Shown here piece after piece: positions 16,025 through 23,064 of a DNA stretch of 23,423 nt. The number at the start of each line of letters is the position of its first letter. Positions within the stretch are counted from its first letter, which is position 1. The DNA lies in the NCBI GenBank assembly GCA_964250765.1, contig CAXUHF010000085.1:1-23423 (forward strand), in the 5' to 3' direction. The notes below the pieces were generated by a model. That model saw nothing but the letters and a program-made list of their open reading frames with translations, had not been told where the DNA came from and did not search any database. Origin of the DNA: JBBQVS01 sp964250765 (GTDB taxonomy: Bacteria; Chloroflexota; Ktedonobacteria; Ktedonobacterales; Ktedonobacteraceae). The translations under genes and the position numbers were made by a program.

Positions 16025-16039
16025 CCGACGAGCTGTCGG
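16025..16039 (-). promoter_or_regulatory. Leader hairpin upstream of rpsT
   Basis: In the transcript from the promoter at 16056-16085, CCGAC AGCTC GTCGG folds into a 5 bp stem with a 5-base loop about 10 bases after the expected start site. Ribosomal protein S20 controls its own synthesis in E. coli, so a leader structure could be regulatory here. That is inference from position only; the hairpin is short. Confidence 0.35.
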
Positions 16040-16055
16040 TCTTGAGTGCCCAACG

Positions 16056-16085
16056 ATTATAGCAGAAAGGCGTTTCATATGTCAA
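16056..16085 (-). promoter_or_regulatory. Consensus sigma-70-type promoter for rpsT-rplS-rnhB
   Basis: On the minus strand TTGACA (16085-16080), an 18-base spacer and TATAAT (16061-16056) match both hexamers exactly, and TGC before the -10 makes it an extended -10 as well. The expected start is near 16049, giving a leader of about 87 bases to the rpsT ATG. Such strength suits ribosomal protein genes. Confidence 0.85.
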
Positions 16086-16092
16086 ATGAATA

Positions 16093-16205
16093 GGAGAGAA
16101 AAATAGAAGGTTGGGTGGGGTGGGGGGGGGGGGGGGGGGGGGCGGCGCCCAGGCGGGTTTGTGTTTTNNNNNNNNNNACCAAACCAACCTTCTATTTTTC
16201 TCTCC
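16093..16205. repeat. 22-bp inverted repeat flanking an assembly gap, with poly-G run
   Basis: A perfect 22-base inverted repeat (16093-16114 and 16184-16205; core AGAAAAATAGAAGGTTGG) surrounds a G-run of 21 (16122-16142) and the N-gap 16168-16177. The right arm ends 1 base before the stop of the transpeptidase gene and the left arm is 7 bases upstream of the rpsT -35 box. A palindromic element or terminator hairpin probably lies here. The G-run looks like a sequencing artefact at a structured template. Confidence 0.75.
16168..16177. other. Assembly gap (10 N)
   Basis: A run of exactly ten N, the same size as the other two gaps, so probably a placeholder of unknown true length. Bases between about 16112 and 16183 should be treated as unreliable. 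Confidence 0.95.
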
Positions 16206-16206
16206 A

Positions 16207-17916
16207 TTAGTAGATGATAACAGCCATGCCATAGCCTGTATGGGCATAGAGCCACGCTATTTGATTTTCTTGCATGTTGATGCACCCATGACTGCCAGTG
16301 CCTGCAAACGACTCATCACCACCTGTGTCGTAGTGTGGGTAGTTGGTGCCTACACCATAGTTCACACGCCACCAGCTATCATGCAGGAAGTAGCCACCGT
16401 CGTGATATTCCATTGCAAAATTAATGTTCGTATCTGGATACCAGAACGCGGATCCCTTTGGCTCGCTTGATTTGAACTTGGTAGGTGACTCGCGGTCAAA
16501 GATATGCCAGAAGCCTGGAGGAGATGGCTTGTCAAATTGGCCTGATGTGATTTGATATGCTTTTACAAGTTGTCCATCCTGATAAAAACGTAGCGTCTGC
16601 TCAATGAGTGATACAACGACAGTTTGACCTGTCATAACACCATAGTGTTGCATCAACTGCACATCGGTGGCATGTGATTTACTCCAAGGTGTGGTATCGA
16701 CGAAGTCCGCTTCCATCGCTTTAAGGTGCATCATGTCATTGTTGATAAGGTCAATTGCGGCCTGATAATCGTCGGATGTTTGTGCTGATTGCACAGCTAC
16801 GTCCGCGTCGGAGCCAAAGCCCTCAGCCTGATCGTACTCATAGTCTTGCGTGTAGTTTTTATTATCAAACACGTTGTGGTACAAATGTGCATTGCCCCAT
16901 ATTGTGACCTCTTGATGGAACTGGTTCAGCAGATACATTGCTTCGCCTTTAATCAATGGTGTTTGAATCGAGGCAACATCGGTATCAATCTGTGCCGACA
17001 CCTTCAGGTAATCGCTGAGAGACTTTGCTGTGCTTAGTGCTGTCTGGTCTGTTGTAAGCATCTTCTGATAGCTGCTGACATCTTGCCCATATTGCTTCAT
17101 CTGGTCGATGCTGCTACCGAGTTGCTTGAGCTTTGCAGCCCCAACATAAGGAATAGCTTGTGTTGAGAAGGTCGTTGTTTCTTGTAACTGCGCGTTCAAC
17201 TGATCAATGATCTGTGTAAAGCTATTGGGATCAGTTGCGGTGCGGAACTGCTGAACATCGAGTTGATATTCCTGGTTCAACGCGGTGACATCGAGGCGCG
17301 AGGATTGCAGTTGCTTGATCGTGTTCTGCAACGTTGTAAGTTTTTCAAATGCTGGTCCCATCAGTTTTAGTGCCTGTGTAGAGCGTTTCGCATTTGTGCT
17401 AATGGAAAGATAGTCTTTAGGATATTGCGCTTTGGCCTGCAACTTTTGATCCTGAGTCAGTTGGTCGGCGAAGACCTTCGCCTCGACAAACCCTTGACCC
17501 TGACGCTGTGCCAGTGCACTCTCGAATGCTTGTAGATCGAGTGTTGATTGATAATCATATTGCTGCGTAGCCTGCGTCATCAATCCATTTACCTGAATGG
17601 CGAGCATATGGTAACGCTGCGAGAGATTAGTGTAGTAGTCAGTCGTGGGCTGATCGTTAAACAAGGTGACAGGGGCATTAGTTGCACTCAGTTGTGCCTC
17701 CTGGCTTAAAATAGGTTGCAACATTGTGCCCGATACACCAATGTCTTTTGCGTGAGCAAGTGCTGCATCAAGTGCTGCTTTATTTGTGGTTGCTTGTTGC
17801 TGCGATTGAGGATTGCCGCCACATGCACTTAACATAAGTGCTAATAATAATATGGTAAGCGTGACGGGCATCCACCGACGTACACCTTTTTTAGAAGGAA
17901 AGGTGGGATGTATCAT
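16207..17916 (-). CDS. L,D-transpeptidase (YkuD) lipoprotein with long N-terminal stalk
   Basis: A 569-residue lipoprotein. The signal has basic K-K-G-V-R-R, a hydrophobic core and lipobox L-S-A-C with Cys32, followed by a Gln/Ala-rich linker. Residues about 45-410 look mostly helical, with many Gln and hydrophobic heptad-like stretches; I do not recognise a family. The C-terminal ~130 residues are a YkuD domain: V-V-V-S-L-I-E-Q-T-L-R-F-Y, H-D, and the active site T-G-S-H543-G-C545-I-N. YkuD enzymes form 3-3 peptidoglycan crosslinks or attach proteins to the wall. The lipid anchor plus stalk would place the domain some distance out, within the wall. The motif is intact, so activity is likely. 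It probably has its own promoter in the ~130 bases before ATG 17916. Confidence 0.9.
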   Translation of the reverse strand: MIHPTFPSKKGVRRWMPVTLTILLLALMLSACGGNPQSQQQATTNKAALDAALAHAKDIGVSGTMLQPILSQEAQLSATNAPVTLFNDQPTTDYYTNLSQRYHMLAIQVNGLMTQATQQYDYQSTLDLQAFESALAQRQGQGFVEAKVFADQLTQDQKLQAKAQYPKDYLSISTNAKRSTQALKLMGPAFEKLTTLQNTIKQLQSSRLDVTALNQEYQLDVQQFRTATDPNSFTQIIDQLNAQLQETTTFSTQAIPYVGAAKLKQLGSSIDQMKQYGQDVSSYQKMLTTDQTALSTAKSLSDYLKVSAQIDTDVASIQTPLIKGEAMYLLNQFHQEVTIWGNAHLYHNVFDNKNYTQDYEYDQAEGFGSDADVAVQSAQTSDDYQAAIDLINNDMMHLKAMEADFVDTTPWSKSHATDVQLMQHYGVMTGQTVVVSLIEQTLRFYQDGQLVKAYQITSGQFDKPSPPGFWHIFDRESPTKFKSSEPKGSAFWYPDTNINFAMEYHDGGYFLHDSWWRVNYGVGTNYPHYDTGGDESFAGTGSHGCINMQENQIAWLYAHTGYGMAVIIY

Positions 17917-18048
17917 TATAGGAAGAGCCTCTCGTTAGGATAGACGGGTCAATAAGATAGTCAGAAATAGAAAAGTTATAGTATAAAGAAAAGATCATAG
18001 TTCCTTTGTATTATACATCGGTTTTGCTGTCAAAAGGTAACGAGTTAT

Positions 18049-18108
18049 ACCAAAAGGCTATGGCATCACAGTACAATGCGCTGTACTGTGATGCCATAGC
18101 CTTTTGGT
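18049..18108. terminator. 27-bp perfect hairpin between two minus-strand genes
   Basis: ACCAAAAGGCTATGGCATCA begins a stem at 18049-18075 that pairs perfectly with 18082-18108, leaving a 6-base loop. It starts 12 bases after the stop of the cystathionine enzyme gene, so it may terminate that transcript. There is no clear U-tract on either side and the stem is far longer than most intrinsic terminators, so it may equally be a mobile palindrome. Confidence 0.65.
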
Positions 18109-18120
18109 GCAGTTATTCCC

Positions 18121-19257
18121 TTATGCGAGCACTTGTTCAAGGTCGCTTAGGATATCCTCGATGTCCTCAATGCCGACGGAGAGGCGTAGCAGAGTATCAC
18201 CTAAGCCACGAGCCTCGCGGATGTCTTTTGGAATGGAGCCATGAGTCATTGTCGCGGGATGGCATACCAGCGACTCCACTCCACCAAGACTCTCAGCGAA
18301 GGTGAAGACCTTGAAACGACGTACCACTTGCTCTACGTCTGCAAATGTTCCCTTAAGTTGGAAGGAGACCATACCACCAAAGCCACTCATCTGCCGCTTC
18401 GCTAATTCGTGATCGGGATGCGATGGCAAACCAGGATAGTAAACTTTTTCTACACGCTTGTGTTCCATCAGGAAGCGTGCGACAGAATGCGCGTTTTCTT
18501 CGTGCTGGCGCATACGTACCGCAAGCGTCTTGATACCACGCATAGTTAACCACACATCGAAGGGACCAGGAACCGCACCAGCCGCGTTTTGATGAAACTT
18601 GAGTGCCTCATAAACTTCTTCATTGCTTGTAACCACCGCACCACCAATAACATCGCTATGTCCATTGATGTATTTCGTGGTGCTATGCAGTACGATGTCC
18701 GCGCCTAACTCAAGGGGCTGCTGAAAGTATGGGCTTGAAAAGGTATTGTCCACAACAAGAAGCAGATTATGACGATGCGCTATCTCTGCAACGGCACGTA
18801 TATCAACAAGCCGCAGAAGTGGATTCGTAGGAGTCTCTAACCAGATAAGCTTTGTATTAGGACGAATAGCCTTCTCATAGTCATCAACATTGCCTGCGGT
18901 AACGTAACTCGTCTCAACATTGTAACGGCGCATAATGCGTTCAAAGATGCGATATGAGCCACCGTACAGATCATCGCAGGAAATCATATGATCGCCAGCA
19001 CTCAACAAGCTCAAAACTGCGTTCTCTGCCGCCAACCCACTTGCAAAGGAGAGACCGTGCGTCCCATTCTCAAGTGCTGCGATACATGCTTCAAGTGCGC
19101 TACGCGTTGGATTTCCAGTGCGTGCATACTCAAAGCCTTTATGTTCTCCTATCCCTGTTTGGGCGTAGGTTGATGTCTGATAAATGGGGGTCATGATCGC
19201 GCCCGTCGTTGGGTCTGGCTCCTGCCCCGCGTGTATGGCTTTCGTCGAAAATTTCAT
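18121..19257 (-). CDS. Cystathionine gamma-synthase/gamma-lyase family PLP enzyme
   Basis: A 378-residue fold-type I enzyme of trans-sulfuration metabolism (methionine or cysteine). Motifs in order: F-S-T-K-A-I-H-A-G-Q-E-P-D near the N terminus, P-I-Y-Q-T-S-T-Y, Y-A-R-T-G-N-P-T-R, A-S-G-L-A-A near residue 75, E-T-P-T-N-P, the cofactor Asp in V-V-D-N-T-F, and the Schiff-base lysine K195 in H-S-T-T-K-Y. The C-terminal part has S-L-G-G-V-E-S-L and P-A-x-M-T-H. Synthase and lyase cannot be separated safely by eye, so no symbol is given. AGGAG lies about 9 bases before ATG 19257. Its likely promoter is 116-144 bases upstream, which puts palindrome C in the leader. I see no SAM riboswitch. Confidence 0.92.
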   Translation of the reverse strand: MKFSTKAIHAGQEPDPTTGAIMTPIYQTSTYAQTGIGEHKGFEYARTGNPTRSALEACIAALENGTHGLSFASGLAAENAVLSLLSAGDHMISCDDLYGGSYRIFERIMRRYNVETSYVTAGNVDDYEKAIRPNTKLIWLETPTNPLLRLVDIRAVAEIAHRHNLLLVVDNTFSSPYFQQPLELGADIVLHSTTKYINGHSDVIGGAVVTSNEEVYEALKFHQNAAGAVPGPFDVWLTMRGIKTLAVRMRQHEENAHSVARFLMEHKRVEKVYYPGLPSHPDHELAKRQMSGFGGMVSFQLKGTFADVEQVVRRFKVFTFAESLGGVESLVCHPATMTHGSIPKDIREARGLGDTLLRLSVGIEDIEDILSDLEQVLA

Positions 19258-19291
19258 AATAAAGAACTCCTAAAAGAATGGGCGCGTCAAA

Positions 19292-19362
19292 TGTAGGGAC
19301 CGATTTATCGCGTCCTCGCCTGCTTATAGATGTTATAAGGACGCGATAAATCGGTCCCTACG
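19292..19362. repeat. Palindromic repeat family, copy C (71 bp)
   Basis: Arms at 19292-19318 and 19336-19362 carry the family sequence TGTAGGGACCGATTTATCGC almost perfectly, but the 17-base loop is unlike those of copies A, B and D. It lies 34 bases upstream of the cystathionine enzyme start and downstream of its likely promoter, so it would be transcribed in the leader. Confidence 0.92.
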
Positions 19363-19372
19363 GAATGGAAAG

Positions 19373-19401
19373 AATATAGCATCATGGTGCAAAAAGTACA
19401 A
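19373..19401 (-). promoter_or_regulatory. Candidate promoter for the cystathionine enzyme gene
   Basis: Minus strand TTGTAC (19401-19396), a 17-base spacer and TATATT (19378-19373) preceded by TGC, an extended -10. Transcription would begin near 19366, just before palindrome C. Confidence 0.5.
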
Positions 19402-19510
19402 CAAATAAGGACTCATGTTCATACTAATGTAACCAAAAATGTACGCGGAATTATTCCTGGAACGAATGTATCATTGGCTGCACGATGAATTTTTAATAGA
19501 GATACGTTAC
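19402..19510. other. Intergenic sequence without recognisable features
   Basis: I see no gene, RNA or repeat here. It separates the upstream end of the cystathionine enzyme promoter from the second palindrome type at 19511. Confidence 0.4.
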
Positions 19511-19569
19511 TGTAGGGGCTTTAATTCATTACGCCCTCGTCCCAATTGTCAACGTGATGAGGGCGTAAT
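19511..19569. repeat. Second palindrome type, cut by an assembly gap
   Basis: TGTAGGGGCTTTAATTCATT begins an arm whose inner part, ATTACGCCCTCGTC (19528-19541), pairs with GATGAGGGCGTAAT (19556-19569) with one mismatch across a 14-base loop. The outer right arm should follow but the N-gap starts at 19570. The end TGTAGGG and the overall plan match the main family, but the arm sequence differs. Confidence 0.7.
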
Positions 19570-19663
19570 NNNNNNNNNNTATACTGTGGGTGATTAAATT
19601 AAAACCCCCCCCGCCAAAATTTACACCGTTTGGGGGTCTAATTAAATAAACCCCCCTACAAAT
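19570..19663. other. Assembly gap and low-quality C/T-rich sequence
   Basis: Ten N (19570-19579) are followed by ~80 bases with long C runs and two similar A+T/C blocks (near 19591-19613 and 19638-19662). The second ends CCCCCCTACA, as the missing right arm of the interrupted palindrome would, which suggests a mis-assembled copy of that arm. No gene is seen. Confidence 0.6.
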
Positions 19664-19694
19664 TATTGAGCATTGTACGCGACCAGTTGGGCAT

Positions 19695-19723
19695 TTCACG
19701 CGTCTGATATGATATGCTATAAG
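19695..19723 (+). promoter_or_regulatory. Candidate promoter for the alpha/beta hydrolase gene
   Basis: TTCACG (19695-19700), a 17-base spacer and TATAAG (19718-19723) preceded by TGC, an extended -10. The expected start near 19730 leaves about 35 bases to ATG 19765 but only ~11 to ATG 19741, so it favours the later start. Confidence 0.55.
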
Positions 19724-19764
19724 ATAGAATAGCGGTAGAGATGTCAAAAACAAGGGAACACGAA

Positions 19765-20568
19765 ATGGGCAATACATCCCCACTACAACAGATAAAGCAA
19801 CAGAGTATATCCAATACGAAACTGAGAGTTGGTGTTATGCTTGTGCACGGCTTGAATGGCAGCAAGCATGACATGGAAGAACTGAATGATCTCTTTTATG
19901 CTCAGGGGATGGTGACAGAAAATATTCTATTGCCGGGGCATGGTAGCCAGGTTCGGGATATGTTGCCACTTGGGTGGCCCGAATGGGCTGAGGCGGTACG
20001 GGAAGAACTGCATGCGCTCAAACAACGATGCGATGTTGTCTTTCTTATCGGACATTCGCTTGGTGGTGCCCTGTGCCTGCATGCTGCCGCGCACGAAGAG
20101 GTAGCTGGTATCGTAACGATGTGTGCCCCCATCACGATGCATCCGTGGATGATGCCCATGATTCAACTCGCAAAACGCGTGACGCCCTTGTTACCAACGC
20201 TACGCGAAGATATACGCGATCCAGAGGCTCGTCATCGGTATACGCGCGATGTTTATCGCTGGACACCGATGGCACCTGTTGAAAGTATGCTACGCTTCTT
20301 GCCACAGTTACGTAAGGAGTTAAGACAGATCACTGCACCTGCTCTGGTCATGGCTTCGGTGCGTGATCACGTTGTGCCTACACGTGATGGGCGCGAGATT
20401 TATCATTTGCTTGGTTCACAAGAGAAACATTTGGTGATGCTCCATCGTTCATATCATGTCATTATGAAAGATCATGACCGCGAAGAGGTCTTTGCCAAAA
20501 CAATTGCCTTTGTGCAACGACATGTCGAGAGACTACAACATACAATTCAAGACAATCAGACCGCGTAA
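19765..20568 (+). CDS. Alpha/beta hydrolase, carboxylesterase / monoacylglycerol lipase-like
   Basis: A 267-residue serine hydrolase. From the start used, the oxyanion strand is V-M-L-V-H-G-L-N-G, the nucleophile elbow is G-H-S98-L-G-G, the acid is D201 in V-R-D-H-V-V-P, and the histidine is H231 in S-Y-H-V-I. This arrangement and the short lid match bacterial Est30-type carboxylesterases and monoacylglycerol lipases. There is no signal peptide, so it acts in the cytoplasm, probably on medium-chain esters or glycerides. ATG 19765 is preferred because AAGGGA lies 7 bases upstream and a promoter fits; ATG 19741 would add eight residues and has no spaced ribosome site. Palindrome D lies 34 bases past the stop, so the next gene may be a separate unit. 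Confidence 0.88.
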   Translation: MGNTSPLQQIKQQSISNTKLRVGVMLVHGLNGSKHDMEELNDLFYAQGMVTENILLPGHGSQVRDMLPLGWPEWAEAVREELHALKQRCDVVFLIGHSLGGALCLHAAAHEEVAGIVTMCAPITMHPWMMPMIQLAKRVTPLLPTLREDIRDPEARHRYTRDVYRWTPMAPVESMLRFLPQLRKELRQITAPALVMASVRDHVVPTRDGREIYHLLGSQEKHLVMLHRSYHVIMKDHDREEVFAKTIAFVQRHVERLQHTIQDNQTA

Positions 20569-20601
20569 TGTGATTTGATAAAATAACGTGGATACGTCGA
20601 T

Positions 20602-20672
20602 TATAGGGACCGATTTATCGTGTCCTCATCGGCAGTCCATCGCTAAGAGGACGCGATAAATCGGTCCCTACA
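20602..20672. repeat. Palindromic repeat family, copy D (71 bp, inverted loop)
   Basis: Arms at 20602-20628 and 20646-20672. The loop, read on the minus strand as TAGCGATGGACTGCCGA, matches 13 of 17 bases of the copy A loop, so this copy is inserted in the opposite orientation. It lies between the hydrolase and the propeller gene, 30 bases before the latter's start. Confidence 0.92.
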
Positions 20673-20702
20673 AATGGCGATAATGAAGAAAGTGAATGTA
20701 GT

Positions 20703-22100
20703 GTGACACAGCAAGTAAGTAATCCTTCTTCCCCATCAAAACAGAGTTTAGACCCGTTGCCAAAGCAACCGAGACCTGTTTCTAAGAAGGGAATACTTGT
20801 GTTGCTTGTGCTTGTTGGCATGCTTTTCTTGCTCTTCACAGGCCAATTATTCTGGAACTTATCACAAGTGGTGGCACGTAGAACGAGTACCACACCACGC
20901 CCAACATCAACCGTTAATCAAAATAAGGATGTTGGACCTTTGCTGCCGCCGGGACAAGCAACCGCACCACTACTTACCCTACCCACGGGGAAATATATTG
21001 TGTATGAGCAGCAAAAAAATATTTCTATTGTTCCACTTGCAGGTGGACTTGCAACCGTATTGACAACCCCTGGTTACATCTACAATCTCGCGGTACCACC
21101 ACGCATAACACCATCAGGCCAATTGCTCTACAGTGGCAACGGTCTGTGGCTAGCTGATATATTTGATGGCATGTCCAAACAAATTGCGACAATTCCCATA
21201 GGTCAGGTCATTACTTCAATGGTATTGAGTAGCGATGGCACAACGGTTGCGTGGAGTACCGAACCTGCGAATGGGACCGGTAATAATATGTTGTACGCCG
21301 GTCCTTTAGAAAAATCTGTGCCTGTCTACCAGCATGACGCGACGGATTGTCCATGTTATCGCGTCTTTGCATTTTTGCAGCACAAAGGGTTACAAGTGAA
21401 TTCAACACTACTACTTACTGATGACCGAGGTGATCATCGCGCTGTGCATTATGGGCTGTGGAGTCTGAACCTCGCTGATACGCCTCTCGAAAATCCGCAA
21501 TTGCTCCTTCCAGGCGACGCGCAGCAAGGACCGCTTGCACTTTCTTCTGATGGCACGACGCTTGTATATTCAACCAATCAAGGTATCGTTCCCACAACCG
21601 ATGATTTGAGTGTTCCTCTTGATATTGCGGCGTTGAACTACGCGAATAGCCTCTTAATGGGGCGTGTTGGTATTTCTGCGGGCAACGATCCTGATCCTGT
21701 ATTACAAAGCACGCACGTTCTTCTGCCGGAACAACACGATCTAAGTAATAGTGCGGACTATCATTGGGTAACAACGCCAACATTTGCTCCTGACGGTCAC
21801 ACACTTGTATATATCGTGTTTTCGAGTGATGCACAAACACCTTTTGATCGTCATAATGCAGTGTATATGGTACATACAAGCGGTTCTAGTGGACAGTTTA
21901 TAGTGAAAACGCCGCAACTGCTCGCAAACTCAACGGACCTTTTTGTCGAATTAGGGGCATGGATAAATGCTTCTACATTGACATTCTACTCCGATGGTAC
22001 ACTTTACGCGTTAGACACGAGCAATGGTGACGTTGCAACCATTATAAAAACAACAACGTATGCACAGGTGATCGCAGTTGTGCAAGGTGGCGATGCATGA
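20703..22100 (+). CDS. Membrane-anchored TolB/WD40-like beta-propeller protein
   Basis: A 465-residue protein with a Pro/Ser/Lys-rich cytoplasmic N terminus, one membrane helix (about residues 29-50) and a Thr/Pro linker, then an outside domain of repeated beta-propeller-like strands. Examples are G-K-Y-I-V-Y-E, L-S-S-D-G-T-T-V-A-W-S-T, L-S-S-D-G-T-T-L-V-Y-S-T and F-A-P-D-G-H-T-L-V-Y-I-V. The S-D-G-T-T / P-D-G-H-T signatures are those of TolB/PD40 repeats. Such domains mostly bind proteins; no enzymatic motif is seen. The start is GTG 20703, with GAAGAAAGTG upstream. Its stop overlaps the next start as ATGA, so the two are translationally coupled. The function is unknown. Confidence 0.8.
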   Translation: MTQQVSNPSSPSKQSLDPLPKQPRPVSKKGILVLLVLVGMLFLLFTGQLFWNLSQVVARRTSTTPRPTSTVNQNKDVGPLLPPGQATAPLLTLPTGKYIVYEQQKNISIVPLAGGLATVLTTPGYIYNLAVPPRITPSGQLLYSGNGLWLADIFDGMSKQIATIPIGQVITSMVLSSDGTTVAWSTEPANGTGNNMLYAGPLEKSVPVYQHDATDCPCYRVFAFLQHKGLQVNSTLLLTDDRGDHRAVHYGLWSLNLADTPLENPQLLLPGDAQQGPLALSSDGTTLVYSTNQGIVPTTDDLSVPLDIAALNYANSLLMGRVGISAGNDPDPVLQSTHVLLPEQHDLSNSADYHWVTTPTFAPDGHTLVYIVFSSDAQTPFDRHNAVYMVHTSGSSGQFIVKTPQLLANSTDLFVELGAWINASTLTFYSDGTLYALDTSNGDVATIIKTTTYAQVIAVVQGGDA

Positions 22101-22780
22101 AACTTGAGCAACCTTCTGTTCTCCTCGTGTGGGGACAACGTCTCTTTCTTGTGCTCTTCTGCATATTTTGTGTCGCATATCCTATTGCTGTAACTGGTGT
22201 TGCCTTTGATGTGCATCCTCCCTTTTCGTTGGCGTGGGCTGGTAGTGCCTTGCTCTTTCTTGAAGGGATGTTGCTCATTGTAGCGGCAAGTTTACGCTAT
22301 GGCTGGTTGCGTGGTGTGTATGCAGGATTGATTGTAATCGCGCTTTCATATCTGATAGAAGCGTTGGGAGTGGGAACAGGTTTCCCCTTTGGCATCTATC
22401 GCTATACCGATATACTTTTCCCCAAATTGCCTGGGGGAGTGCCAATGGCGGTAATGTTCGCATGGGTGTTGATTGTGTTTGGTGCCTATGGTTGGATGTG
22501 TGCGGAGAAGCGACCTATTGGTGTATCAGGTGCGTTATTGGGTGCCGCACTCGCCACGCTTCTGGATTTAGAGATTGAGCCAGTCGCCGCGCACTTAGAA
22601 CACTACTGGGAGTGGCTTGCTCCTGGACATATCAACTATTATGCTGTGCCATTAGCAAACTTCGCGGCATGGTTCGTCGTCGCCTTTGTGTTGCTTTTGC
22701 TCGTTGATAGGGTACTTTTTCGTGCCATGAAACAGGGAGACCGCAACGCGGGGGGCGGCGCATGTTTAGTGGATAAATAA
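22097..22780 (+). CDS. Carotenoid biosynthesis-type membrane protein (DUF422, CruF-like)
   Basis: A 227-residue protein with about six to seven membrane helices. The diagnostic segments of DUF422 are present: S-Y-L-I-E-A-L-G-V-G-T-G-F-P-F-G-x-Y-x-Y (near residues 81-100), G-V-P, L-D-L-E-I-E-P-V-A-A, Y-W-E-W, and Y-A-V-P-L-A-N-F-A-A-W-F. CruF relatives hydrate the 1',2' end of acyclic or monocyclic carotenoids; activity here is inferred from family only. Start ATG 22097 overlaps the propeller gene by four bases. The last ~17 codons (after V-L-F) fall inside an inverted repeat that leads into an N-gap, so the true C terminus may differ. No other carotenoid gene is seen in the window. Confidence 0.85.
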   Translation: MKLEQPSVLLVWGQRLFLVLFCIFCVAYPIAVTGVAFDVHPPFSLAWAGSALLFLEGMLLIVAASLRYGWLRGVYAGLIVIALSYLIEALGVGTGFPFGIYRYTDILFPKLPGGVPMAVMFAWVLIVFGAYGWMCAEKRPIGVSGALLGAALATLLDLEIEPVAAHLEHYWEWLAPGHINYYAVPLANFAAWFVVAFVLLLLVDRVLFRAMKQGDRNAGGGACLVDK

Positions 22781-22886
22781 TATGGGNNNNNNNNNNGCCC
22801 CTCAACCGGGCCCCCCCCACGGGTCACACCAACTTGAAACCTAAAAAAATTCTCGGGCAGACCCTTGCGGTCTCCCTGTTTCATGG
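22725..22886. repeat. Inverted repeat flanking an assembly gap near the DUF422 gene end
   Basis: CATGAAACAGGGAGACCGCA at 22726-22745 (one base further on each side) is matched in reverse complement at 22865-22886, giving perfect 22-base arms around the gap 22787-22796. Inside, G-rich sequence on the left and C-rich sequence on the right suggest a longer stem. The right arm also contains a local hairpin (AGACC-CTTGC-GGTCT). The left arm overlaps the 3' end of the DUF422 gene. Confidence 0.8.
22787..22796. other. Assembly gap (10 N)
   Basis: Ten N between the stop of the DUF422 gene and the next small gene. Length is probably a placeholder, and the C-rich sequence up to about 22822 is suspect. 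Confidence 0.95.
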
Positions 22887-22914
22887 GCAGAGAACTTTAA
22901 ATCTTGCTACATTG

Positions 22915-23064
22915 ATGCCACGTATTCTTTTTGGCACGAGTCTATTCATGTTCGGGCTTGTCGATATCACACATGGTTATTATGGTGCGGCACTCCTAGG
23001 TATACTTGCTGGCTTAGCCCTATGGTTATTATCTTTTATGAAAAGGAAAAAACTGTATGCGTAA
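22915..23064 (+). CDS. Small two-helix membrane protein
   Basis: A 49-residue hypothetical protein, M-P-R-I-L-F-G-T-S-L then two hydrophobic segments (about 4-15 and 25-42) separated by D-I-T-H-G-Y-Y-G, ending in M-K-R-K-K-L-Y-A. The helix-loop-helix with a basic tail suggests an inside C terminus. ATG 22915 is chosen because upstream codons, though open to a TTG at 22834, lie in the gap-flanking repeat. No good ribosome binding site is visible, so this may be the end of a longer gene cut by the gap. It overlaps the DoxX gene by 8 bases. I recognise no family. Confidence 0.5.
   Translation: MPRILFGTSLFMFGLVDITHGYYGAALLGILAGLALWLLSFMKRKKLYA

Noticed and set aside
16122..16142. Run of 21 G as a G-quadruplex or functional element
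   Set aside because: It is next to an N-gap inside an inverted repeat and looks like a sequencing or assembly artefact.
18010..18033. TTGACA and TATAAT upstream of the L,D-transpeptidase as a promoter
   Set aside because: Both hexamers are exact on the minus strand but only 12 bases apart, too close for a normal sigma-70 promoter.
19258..19400. SAM riboswitch upstream of the cystathionine enzyme gene
   Set aside because: The leader shows only palindrome C; I see no S-box-like core or terminator arrangement.
19741..19764. ATG 19741 as the hydrolase start
   Set aside because: The purine stretch before it has no spacing, and the likely promoter would leave a leader of only ~11 bases. It remains possible.
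21415..21879. 154-codon open frame on the minus strand
   Set aside because: It is antisense to the TolB-like propeller gene, which has clear repeats; the antisense product shows no family features.
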